Shown here: positions 1-10,380 of the stretch, in pieces
Layout: every line of letters starts with the position of its first letter
Numbering within the stretch: position 1 is the first letter of the stretch
NCBI GenBank assembly: GCA_029990175.1
Contig: JARKIP010000194.1
Location: forward strand, 524,052 to 588,051
Direction: 5' to 3'
Origin: Petunia secreta
Taxonomy: Eukaryota > Streptophyta > Magnoliopsida > Solanales > Solanaceae
Length of the DNA stretch: 64,000 bases
Position numbers and translations under genes: made by a program
Notes under the pieces: model-generated
Database searches by the model: none
What the model saw: only the letters and a program-made list of their open reading frames with translations
Told to the model about the DNA's origin: nothing

Positions 1-66
1 TTGTTGCATTATGCCATGTGTTAGAATATGCATTCATTGAGATCTCCAATTGGACATTTTGAGGCT

Positions 67-73
67 TATAAAT
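67..73 (+). promoter_or_regulatory. Probable TATA box of the LEA-like gene
   Basis: A TATAAAT motif lies about 105 bases before the ATG at 172. That spacing would give a start site near base 100 and a leader of about 70 bases. This is a motif match only. Confidence 0.4.
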
Positions 74-171
74 TCACCACTCCAACCATTTCAAAATTCC
101 ATCCCACATTCGCATTTTGATCTTCCAACTACTATTAATTGGTGCTACTTTTCAACACAAAAAAGATCAAC

Positions 172-1013
172 ATGGATAGCCAACGTGACAACCTAATTCC
201 CATCAGTAGCCAAATCCCCGGCCAAGCTCAGGTTCATCATTATACTCTTCTCTTAAACCTTCACCTTCCTTTAAAATCAAATCCATATAATTATTATGCT
301 TTTTGTTTGTACTAACAATATTCTTTTCTTTAATAAAACATTGTAGATGAGAAGGGAAGACTTGGTGAACCAACCATCTGACATCCATAACCAAAGCCAA
401 GGTGAAGCAACCAACTTGCTTCAAGAGGTAACATTTTTTAATTTCCTTGCTGATATTGATTAGATGATTAAATGGAATTGGATGAATTATTGAATTTTAT
501 AAGCATCTCATTTATAAGTTTTAACTGATAGAAAAACACACTTTTTATTAATTACACTTAATTATACTATACTTACGTATGGACATGCTTTTTCGTGTGG
601 CCTGTTTCTTTCATAGAATTGTGGCCTGTTTCTTCATGAACTCACGATTCCACTTGACTTTATGATATTGTGTAACTATCTCATCTAAAAGTTTAAATCT
701 TGAAAAAATTAACATACAGACTGGGACACAAGTGAAGAGCATGGCACAAGGAGCATCACATATGGCTCAAGGGGCAGCAGAAAGTGCAGTGAACATGGCT
801 CGAGGAGCTGCAAGTGGTGCTGCAAACATGGCACACGGCGCAGCTGAAGCTGTCAAGAATTCTCTAGGAATGAATCCTCCCCACCACACCAATGATGCAA
901 GTGGCAACATCAATGATTCACTGCCACATATTAACACCAGTACTGTCCCAGGCGATACCAACTACCCTGGTAGCTTGAACTATCCTGCCAACCCCAACAC
1001 TCGCACCATTTAA
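172..1013 (+). CDS. Small LEA-type (group 3 / LEA_4-like) hydrophilic protein, three exons
   Basis: The exons are 172-231, 347-427 and 720-1013. All junctions are GT-AG and in phase 0, giving 144 residues. Exon 3 encodes three consecutive 11-residue repeats at residues 62-94 (MAQGAAESAVN, MARGAASGAAN, MAHGAAEAVKN), preceded by a partial unit at 55-61. Alanine-rich 11-mers are the hallmark of group-3 LEA proteins, which become amphipathic helices on drying and protect membranes and proteins. The tail is rich in Asn, Pro and Gly and looks disordered. There is no signal peptide or membrane segment, so a cytosolic or nuclear location is inferred. The repeats use Met-Ala and Gly where the classic consensus is more charged, so this is a divergent family member. 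The start is the first ATG downstream of a plausible TATA box. Family assignment is fairly sure; the exact role is not. Confidence 0.75.
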
Positions 1014-2104
1014 AAGTGTTCTTCCAGAATTAATCATGTCACCACTTTGATTAATAATGCTCTGTTTTCTTCTCTGTTTTGCTTGTTTCTTTTCCGCCTT
1101 TTAGGCTAGTAATAACAGTTTTGTTCATCTTTCACTATTTTAATGTCGTTTTTGTTGCGGAAATTATGTTCCATCTTTTGTTTTTGGAGTAATAATATAA
1201 GCTTTTTTGCCTTCTGATTTTGAGGGTTGAATGCTGTTGAAGTATAATGCTTCATTTACTTTATTTGTTAGTCCGTTCCAAAAAAATTATCATATTTTTA
1301 AATTTGAAAATAATTTAACTTCAATCTTCTTATTTTACTCATTTAAAACCATACAAATATATATAACTTATTTTGGACTATATATTTTAAAAGTATTTTT
1401 CTCCCTAAGTTAAATTATGACAACTAAATTAGAACAAAAGGATAGAATTAGCTATATAGCCTTTATTGCTACTACGGCTCAATTGAGGGCCTTTGACAAA
1501 ATAACACTAGTAGCAATCGTAGCGACAAATATAATTGTGATGGAGGGCCTTTGACAAGATAATAGCAGCAAAAAGGACAACTCAACGTGCCATAAACTTT
1601 TGTCATGAATCTCGTGATTAGTCCATGATACTATACTTAATTAGTAGAAAGAAAGCCTACTAAATATGAGTATTAGTAATTAACTTTACAAGTAACAAGT
1701 AATCAATTTAGAGAGGAATGGTAGATGAAAAGGACCCTTTGGTAAGTGCGTTTTCAAAAGCAATTGGTAAAATGAACGGATACGGAAAATGTATGCCATA
1801 CTGGACTTCTGCTACGTCGTTTTGGTTATCCTTAAAAAAACAAAAGGTCTCATTACACTTGTTCTTTGCTTTTGTCCCACTACACACTGATTTTGGTAAT
1901 CTAAAAATACTTTCATTACACTTAAAATCTGATGTTTCAACATTTAAGATTTTGATTTTTACATTTTCAAAGATTATCTGAGCATTCTCCAAAAATGTTA
2001 ATGTTAAACGTAAGTACACTTCCCATAAAATGACCATCTGTGTCACTCAATTATAAAACAACTTTACTGATTTTTTTTTTTTCATAACCCTAAACACTAG
2101 GAAA
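1014..2104. other. Spacer between the LEA-like and CCCH genes, with a worn MITE
   Basis: The first 200 bases are a T-rich 3' UTR with AATAATATAA-type signals near 1188. About 1271-1430 resembles an old Stowaway-type element: it opens with GTCCGTTCCAAAA, and TTATGACAAC lies near the far end. The rest is AT-rich sequence with no supported gene. Confidence 0.4.
2051..2094 (+). promoter_or_regulatory. TATA-like box and telo-box upstream of the CCCH gene
   Basis: TTATAAAA lies at 2051-2058 and AACCCTAAA at 2086-2094, 11 bases before the ATG at 2105. Telo-boxes of this form near the start site are known from plant genes expressed in dividing cells, often ribosomal protein genes. Function here is inferred from sequence alone. 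Confidence 0.4.
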
Positions 2105-3997
2105 ATGAGTAATCCTGCAAAAAGACCCAGAATGATGAGTACTAGTTCAAGAATGGGCTTGGAAGAAGATAAAAGGTCAAATGGGTCCATCATGAACCAT
2201 AGTCCACAACCACTATGTATACAATTTAAAAGATGGGGTAATTGTAGTTATGGTAACAACTGTCGTTACGCTCATGTTACTAATGCTGGGCCTAATTGGA
2301 AAGGCCATGGGGGATTTGAAGAGGATCAAAGAAATGTTTGTAAAATGAAACCATGTTATTTTTACTTAAGTGGTAAAGGGTGTCCATATGGAAATAAGTG
2401 TATCTATCTTCATGAATATGATCAAAAAGTTGAGGGTGGTAGTACAGGAATCTGCAGGGAAAGTTCTGCGATAAGTGTTGGGATTAGTGGGAAACATGTG
2501 AGAAATATGACTAGTATTGAACCTAAGAGGTGTGTGGATTTAAGTAAAAAGTTTGTGAAGACCAGGTTATGTATTCAGTGGGAAAGGTCTGGTAGCTGTA
2601 AATATGGTTCGTACTGTCATTTTGCTCATGGTAAAGCAGGTATTTCCACTGTCATTAGTTCAATTTTTTTGAAGGTTTACGCCTCGTTCGAACGATTCAT
2701 TACTTGCTTAGTTTCCTGAGTTGATTTCCATGTTGATTAGTTTATTTGTTGTTTTGATCAGTCGAGGTGCTTGCAAGCTGACCGGATACCCACAGTCTAT
2801 TTACTAGTATTAGTTAATGTATTATGCGCACCTGTGATAATTCTTTTATAATGTCTATTAGGCATTGGGAATTTGGGATGTTGAAGTTTGGCACTGTCAC
2901 AAATTAATGCATAAAATATAGAGTATTTGCCTAAGATATGCACTTAGACAGTGGACAATGTGGAATTTCATGTTTGCTAATTTTTATCTTGTGGTTTTTA
3001 CCTGACCATTTTCACACTCTAGTTCCTGCTAGTCATGTTTTTGCAACAGGCATACTGGTGATCGATGCGCTATTACTACCTCCTGTTTAAATGTCAGCAG
3101 AAATACGTTTAACTGCGTATTGACTATATAGATTGGACATACATTACGAATCTAGTTTCATACATGTTGTGGACAGTCCTGCTATATGATATCACCCTGG
3201 TCCCTATTTATCTGAAAAGATCATCATATTTCGGATCACCACATTAAGTTGTGTATAGTTTCTGGCCTCATCTGGTGACTTGCTGCTGATACTTCTCTTC
3301 TGTATAGCAGGGGAAGATTGAATTGTTGCATTTAATGGCTATGCTTCTTTTCCAAAAATTTCCTGAGCTTAGTTGTTAACACATATAGTTGCAGTGTTTT
3401 CTTGGGTATTTCTAAAAGGAAATGGTGAGTTATGCTACCAGAATTATAAGATGCTGAAATGGTAATTTGCTATGTCTGATTAGGAGAGGAGTCTTATAAT
3501 TTGGTGTTAGGTGTAGAGGTTCAGAATGGTGTTTATGATACAAGTCTTTATGTTAGTCAATTATGTAATGCCCTGTGTGTAGACCTTTGTTGAAACCTGT
3601 ATGTCAGAATTCCTGCAGATGCTATTGTATAAAATTAGCTCTTCATCATAAGAAGGTGGATCATGAAATATTTGATTTTTTCTTTCTGTATAAACTCTTC
3701 TATAAGCTTTCCTCCTCCTTGGTTTTTGTTACTTATACCATTTCTAATTTGTGATGCTTCTCACTATTGGCAGAACTGCAGAGTCCTGGTTCCTCCAATC
3801 TACTGAAGTCGTTGGGCAGCCCTGGCATTTCTGCTCCAGCCAAGAATGCAGAACTCGATAAAACAGGGTTCAGTGCTCTGTCTAAGCGTAAGTTCTTATT
3901 CAAGTGGACTAACATTCAGAAAATCAGCGAGATATACGGTGACTGGATTGAAAAGGTGCAGCTTGTACCGTTATCATCAAACACAGTGGAGGACTGA
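2105..3997 (+). CDS. CCCH zinc-finger protein with three tandem fingers, C3H12/C3H39-like
   Basis: Two exons, 2105-2639 and 3774-3997, join in phase 1 across a 1.13 kb intron to give 252 residues. Three fingers all fit C-x8-C-x5-C-x3-H: residues about 38-57, 84-103 and 156-175. Such fingers bind single-stranded RNA or DNA. The N-terminus has a basic patch (AKRPR) that could be a nuclear signal. The second exon ends with FKWTNIQKISEIYGDWIE, a tail that recalls the Arabidopsis C3H12/C3H39 type. It is shorter than I remember those proteins (about 385 residues), mainly at the N-terminus, so it is either a short paralogue or missing an upstream exon. Exon 1 reads on past the splice site for 26 codons, so an intron-retained form would stop before the conserved tail. 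Confidence 0.82.
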
Positions 3998-4979
3998 AGA
4001 ACCTGAACATTGATCAATTTTTGAAGTGATTAATTGGGTGACCATTTACATATGCAGAGGAGACACTTTCAATAGCTCTTTAGTTTAAAATGATGCTTGC
4101 TTGTTGTATAGCGCTTCATTTATAGTTGGAAAATTTTTCCTTGTTATCATTAACTAAATGTATAGTGTTACAAAATCAGAATAGGCTCATATCTGATGAT
4201 ACAACTTGAAAGTACATTCTCAACAACAGCAGTATGTTCAGCAAAGATTTGTGAATGTTGGTGTTTTGTTATTCAACCATGTCCATATGGTTTTCAGCTT
4301 TCATCCTTTAAATTGTTCCATTGTTGGTAGTCCCATTGGTCTTATTAGATTACATTCCCTATTTCTCATAGCCATTTTGATTCTAAAAGCTTAACTATTA
4401 GTAAATTTATTTTTCTAAGAGCCATCCTAGAATTTCAATCACAAGCTATTTCAGTTGCATTCAAAGGGAGTTAACATGCTATCAAGATGGAAATGTAACA
4501 AACTCGAATAACTGACCAAATTTTCTCTTTGTTTTTGATGTTTTAAATCATCAAACTAAGTGAACAAATTTATTTCATTTCATTTCAAATATAATAATCG
4601 ACAGGCTTCTGCTCCAAGTTACAAACATGTACGTAAAAAACCAATGCAAAGAATTCACCCCACCCCCTGTTGGGGAGGGTGGGTAACTATCAGTCACGAA
4701 ACTAACATTGTTCCATACCACGTGAACCAAAAAAGAATTTAAACTAACTCAAAAATTCAAAACCTGTTAAACTAACTCATTTACCACAGTACCCTTCTTC
4801 AAATTTTCAAAAACAACATTCAAATTTCCCTCATTCTGTTTTCACCAGGGCTAAATACGTAAACTCAAAACTATCACCATCATTATAAGAGCGCCAAAGC
4901 GTAAAAACAACATGTAACTATAATCTCTCAACACTCCCAAAAAATCCAAACTGATTTCTTCAACAATTTTAATTTAAGC
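3998..4979. other. Spacer between the CCCH and PHD genes
   Basis: The CCCH 3' UTR is followed by AT-rich sequence. A C/G-rich patch at 4658-4682 is the only compositional feature. A TATAAG motif at about 4884 could serve the PHD gene at 4980. No gene is supported here. Confidence 0.4.
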
Positions 4980-7585
4980 ATGGCTTCTTCATCTTCTTTA
5001 ATTATTTCAGCATGTAACAATAGACACAAAAACAAAAAACCATTTGTTTTTGAAACATTTGCAAATTGTGACTCTATTATTGACGGTTTCTCAGCACCAT
5101 TTAAAGACAACATTAAAATGTTTTTACAAGAATTTGCTAACATTGAAAATTACACACTTTCTGGTTTTCCAATTTGGTCTGCTTGGTTAATTTCCAATTC
5201 AACTGGTTCCATTTTCCCACTTTACACTATTGAAGAAACCACTCATCTTTCTCTTCACCCTTTTTGCAATCACTGCAAATTCTCTGGTAAACATGAACAC
5301 GACATACTTTGTGTATCAGGCTTTCCTTTTTAGTACTTTTGTTTGTTTATTATAGTTTACTACGGAGTACTTACTTATTGTTGTTTGTGTTTTGTTTGAA
5401 GGATGGGGACACAATTTTGTGTCGAAAAGGCGGTACCATTTGATAATACCAGGAACTGAGAACTGGGAAAAGCCATTGGGAAACGATGCATTTGAAATGG
5501 GGAATCATGTTTTGCATGGTTTGATTCATTGTAATGGTTATGGCCATTTAGTTTCCATTAATGGTGTTAATGGAGATTCTAATTTGCTTTCTGGAACTGA
5601 TTTCATGGATTTCTGGGATCGTCTTTGTACTATCTTCAAAACCAGGTATAATGAATTTAACAGTCACTAGTCGTCGAGTTTAAGTTCTATACACTGACAG
5701 TGTAGAAGTCCGCCTTATTAGTGAGGCTTATTTGGAAATATCATTTGGGTTGTGTACTGTTCACATATTTTTTGCACCTACAGTGTACGGAACTTAAACT
5801 CGCTTATCTCAATCTAGTTTGAAAGTTTATATGCGATTTAATTTATGTACACTGACATTGTAACAATCCGATTTTAAAGTCTCGTAGTCTGTGTAAACAA
5901 ACCTTAATTGTTGTTATTTTGGCAGGAAAATATCAGTGAATGATGAATCAAAGAAGGGAGGAATGGAATTGAGGTTGCTTCATGGAGTTGCTTATGGACA
6001 ATGTTGGTTTGGAAAATGGGGTTATAAATTTGGGCATGGAAGTTATGGTGTGACAGAGGAGAAATATGAAATTGCTGTTCAATTTCTAAGTTCATTAGGG
6101 CTTGACAAGATTTTGAATGATTTTAAGAAGGATATATCAAGGAGAGCAAAAATCAAGCAGATTATCGGTACCTATAGAGAATTGAGTGAAGTGCCTTTGA
6201 TCACAATCAGTGAATTGTTGCAGTTCATGCTTGCATTTAAGTCTAAAGCTCTGTTTCGTAGTGAGTTGAAGGTTCAAAATGGTGATGATTATTGGAGTGA
6301 TCGTGATATAGGCGCGAAAAATAGGCCAATGAGAATGGATACATTTGTGAATTTGATGGCTAATAGTAATAGGTGGCCTGCTAGAAGGCTAGAATTTGTG
6401 GTAATAGTGATTGTGAATTTGTTGAAAGAAAATCAAGGCAGAAAAAATCGTGGGATGACAAGGCAAGATTTGAGAGATGGGGCAAGAAAATGCATTGGTG
6501 ATACTGGTTTGATTGATTTTGTGTTGAAATCTATCAGGTGTTTTGCTTTAGGCAATCAAGTTGTTCGTCGAACCATTAACCCGAGTACTAAATTAGTGGA
6601 ATTCACTATCCATGAAGCTGCTGCTAATAAGGAACCAGAATCAATAAGGTTTCCATTTTTGGATAAGGATTCTAGTGATTGCAGGTGGACTGAGAGAAAG
6701 GTGAAACAAGCTGCAGAGTTCATTGTGAAAATCTTGAGAGCACACAGTGGTGATGGTGCTATGTCAATGCAGGACCTGCGTGACAAGGCTAGGGCAACCA
6801 TCCGTGACACGGGGCTGGTTGATTATGTGCTGAAATCCATAAACAAATCCATGATGGGAAATAAGATCATTTATCGATCAAAAAATCCATCTACCAAAAG
6901 GATTGAATTTTCCTTTGAAGATATTGTTGATGCAAGCAGAGTTGATGACATTGAGTTACGCTTGAATATTGATCAAGATCTTGAGTACTTGTATAATACA
7001 GTGCTTTTGAGTTACCCAGGGTCAGAAACAGTTAGTTTGGCTACTCGGGCTGTCTTGGACAGCAAGAAATTTGTTAAAGAGTGGAAGTTCGAGGCTCATG
7101 ATAACCAAATAATGGCATTAACATGTCAAGTCTTGCCAAGTTTCGACGAGTTAGAGAGTGAATTGACTCGACCATTATCACCTGGGGTGGTTGTCTTTGT
7201 TCCCCCTTGTATTACCATACGTGAGCTTAAGGGGGTAGCACAATTTGCACTAAGGGATACTTATTGCATTATGAAAAACTTTGTAGTAAAACAAATTGGT
7301 GGTCTCAAGGGAATAGAGGATCAGAGGATGCTATCTTGTGCAGTGGGAAAAGATGCACACGTTTGGGTGAGAGGGTGTGGGCTAGACTTTGATACTGAAC
7401 TGAGGTATGAAGGTGGGCCCATTAAGTTAAAGGTGGATTGTATTTGTGGGGCCAGAGATGATGATGGTGAGAGAATGGTAAATTGTGATGCTTGCCAAGT
7501 TTGGTTCCACACAGTGTGCACTGGCATTGGTGATGATGAGGAGGTACCAGCAAGTTTCTTGTGTGAGAGCTGCAGAAATTTTTAA
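4980..7585 (+). CDS. PHD-finger protein of the MS1/MMD1 family (At1g33420-like), three exons
   Basis: The exons are 4980-5286, 5402-5645 and 5926-7585, joined in phases 1 and 2, giving 736 residues. The C-terminus is a C4HC3 PHD finger at residues about 689-736 (CICG, NCDAC, WFHTVC, CESC), a fold that reads histone H3 tails. The N-terminal half has the blocks of the plant MALE STERILITY1 / MALE MEIOCYTE DEATH1 family (HCKFSGWGHN, LHGLIHCNGYGH, MDFWDRLC, WGYKFGHGSYGV). Two related segments at about 318-414 and 436-518 share DLRD-ARxxIxDTGLxDxVLKSI and look like a duplicated winged-helix-like unit. Family members control meiosis or tapetum and pollen development, so a nuclear chromatin-reader role is inferred. 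All three exons are open with good splice sites. A fragment of its 3' end recurs at 14800-14982. Confidence 0.88.
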
Positions 7586-9063
7586 TTTGTTAAGATATAA
7601 CTAGAACAAACTGAATTTTCAAATCTAGTACTTATAGATCTAGGGAAAATGTAAATTGCTTTGCATATTCATGATTTATGTTGACTGGAAACGAAAGGGT
7701 GCAAGATTATTATCATAAGCTCTTTCAGTGTTTATATCATCAAATGCTTGTCCAACCAGATATCCCTTTCCTTGGTTCTTTACAATATTGAGGGAACAGT
7801 AGATCCCATATTCTTTCAGATAACCCAATTACTAAAGAATCACAAATACTACCAAGATTTAATCATTACACACTATAATTGCACCCCCAATAAAATTTAA
7901 TCCTAAATATGGTTTTGGGCATCTTTATGCGTCTCTTTCAACTGATTGAGCGAATTCCACAGTGGACCTAGCCAAGGGATCCATTGGATCAATACATTTC
8001 TTCAGAAGAGGATCGTCTGGAGGTAACAGGTCACGCATGTCATCTGAGGCAATTATGATAGTGTTAACAGCCCTCACTAGAAGAACTTGTAGTGCTATTC
8101 TGAACAAATTCTGTGCCCCTTCAATGTCATTCCTGCTTAAGGCTTCCACTGCAGGGATTACTGTGTGTTCCATGGTTGCTTATCTGGCAGCACAACTTCA
8201 AAACCCTACACTCAGTAAGAAAGGCAAATTAGCAATTAGTGAGAGCTTCAATTATTGAGGAACAAAATCATCTAACTAAATGATTATCTGAGCAAGTGTG
8301 GATATCCTAAACTTAGAAGTTAGAACACACGGAGAAAGTATTAATAGTTTCCTTTGAGACATGCCAAGCATTTGTAATTAGGGAACTAATAAGAAGATTG
8401 AACCACTGTCTTCCAAGAACCTATCGCAGCATCTTTCATTGTGATGATTAAAACAGTGTGCTTTCCTGTTTGTCTCTGGGACATGCCTCCAAAATCATTT
8501 AACCAATAGCAACGATACTCAAAATTGCTTAACCTACATGTCTACATTAGCCAGATCTATAGAATACTTTTCCACGACTCACTGCTTCATTCCCTATCTA
8601 TTGCTGCTTGTATTACCATGACACCTTGGATGGAACAGACGAAACATCAGTGATCTGTTTCTTCTTAAAGCTGTTTCCAAATAAAAATACTTCTAGTTAT
8701 GTTGGTACATCTAAATTGCAAACTAGCAAGGTCCTCCTTTACAACCCCATGGAAATAAGTTTGAAAATGGATAACTAAACATAATTGGAATTTTGCAGGG
8801 ACGACTGTTTACAAGATTAGCAACCTTGAGAACAGAAACTGAGAGACTAGAAAATTGTGAGAATACGCATACCTATAATCTTGCAAAACCAATGATCAAT
8901 ATAGCACAGAAGGATATTAAACGGAAAAAACAGCTCTGAAGAATTTGGTTTCCTATAAGACCACATGCCAGAAAGGTAAAAGATGCTGAGCTGAATAGTT
9001 TCATTATGTGAACTAGTTGTTACACGGTAAGTAAGTAAGGATCACAGGAATCTCATATTGACA
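7402..9063. repeat. Left copy of a segmental duplication (PHD 3' end plus racemase exon 2 and part of its intron)
   Basis: This block matches 14800-16711 in the same orientation. It runs from the last part of the PHD exon through the racemase exon-2 copy into racemase intron sequence. The last shared stretch is GGAATCTCATATTGACA at both ends (near 9060 and 16710). The right copy has an extra segment of about 135 bases near 16270-16405, plus smaller indels. Confidence 0.88.
7925..8205 (-). pseudogene. Orphan copy of racemase exon 2
   Basis: Read on the minus strand, this is a near-identical copy of the second exon of the racemase gene (15331-15612), including the AG acceptor at its 5' edge. 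No matching exon 1 is present upstream, since the NLR gene lies there instead. A one-base deletion in the triplet run before the internal ATG (AAGCAACC against AAGGCGACC) shifts the frame 16 bases upstream of that ATG. Downstream, an open frame of 82 residues survives with one visible substitution (MDPLA for MDALA). It is most simply an inert exon left by the tandem duplication. Whether the frame from the ATG at 8173 is ever transcribed cannot be seen. Confidence 0.85.
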
Positions 9064-10380
9064 TGGTAATCTCATATTAATCTCAACTTGATTCACTACA
9101 CAATCATTTTGTGCAACTCATCTTTTCATCTAATGATATCAGAATTTTTTTCATGACAGAAGAGTAGGAAAATAAACAGAGAACGAAATAGTGCAAATTA
9201 AAGTTGAAGCAACTCATTGAATCAAACTGTGAAGTGGCAAGCCTCTCCTTGAAAGAGATTTCGGCTCAGTACTGGTGCAAATCGTCTGTCGCTCCCCAAG
9301 GATTTCCATAGTACTCCCAAACACGTGCACTCACAGCCGGAAGTTTAGTACTTGCGGAAACAATTGCCCAGATCTTTGGAATAGAAAACTGGAGAGTGAT
9401 AAAAGATAGAGAAGAGAATGGTTTTCTGCGTATAATACCCAAAGGAGAAGGGTGGTTTATACAGGTTGAGCCAAAGAGCTGTTACACAAAGCAAGAATTA
9501 ATTCTGTAACTGTTACAAAATTTTCTAATTACTCAGACCGTTGAGAAACCCTCGTGAAAGTTTTGGACTTTATCCAAGTGCTAGCACAAAGGTAAAAGCT
9601 CTAAAGCCTTTTAAACTATTTGTCAAGCGCTAGCACAAAGTGAAAGCTCCAAATTGCTGAAGCCTTTTTTGCAAGCGCTAGCGCTAAAATAAAGCTCCGA
9701 TTATACAAGATTCTTTGGGTTTGCATTACCAACAAGAATTAATTAGGGATTAATTTCCAACAAGAAGCTTATCAGTTGCTACAATGACATCTAAACACCA
9801 GTGATACGAGTTATTTATAGAAAACTATGCTGGTAGAGCTTTAAAGCACAAAGAAGTAAATATTTGAGAGCACCAAACTCGTGCATGCATGTCATTAGCA
9901 AGGTTGCACATTCTCTGTGCAAGAACAACTATCATGGAAGAAAATACATGCTTCGGGGATTAGCGAAAATTGATCCATACCAAACACAGAATTTAGATGG
10001 AAGGAGTTAAAAGCTTCCATGTCTAGAAACACTGGAAAGTCGGACTCAAGACAAGAATCAAGAATGTAGTACAAACTATAATAGAATCTTTCTATTCTCC
10101 TACTAAATTAGCATCTAATCAGTGAAAAATCAGCCAGAGTCAAAGTTGAAGTCTAAGAAGTTTTCAGTTACAAAAAAGAAAAAAATGAATATATTAGAGA
10201 GAGATGAAAGAAAGGAAAAATAGGACAACGAGCTTAATATTATAATAACGATATGCATAGAAAGAAGCTACTAACATTTTAGCATGATTCATCTTCTGAA
10301 ACATTGCATGCTATTGCTTCTTTGGATCTGGATAATAAAGCTGCTCCTTAACCGACTGAAACAAAAGGTCGTCAATCCTT
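9064..10380. other. Spacer downstream of the NLR, with a three-fold imperfect repeat
   Basis: There is no coding region. Between about 9577 and 9700 the phrase CAAG(T/C)GCTAGC recurs three times, each time followed by AAAGCTC-type sequence. The block from 9240 to 9780 is less AT-rich than its surroundings and may be an old transposon remnant, but no matching ends were found. Confidence 0.35.

Noticed and set aside
203..424. Minus-strand open frame opposite LEA exons 1 and 2
   Set aside because: It is the shadow of the LEA gene; the plus strand has correct splice sites and repeats.
1718..1981. Open frames on both strands upstream of the CCCH gene
   Set aside because: No family features, and the two strands overlap each other; composition is that of spacer.
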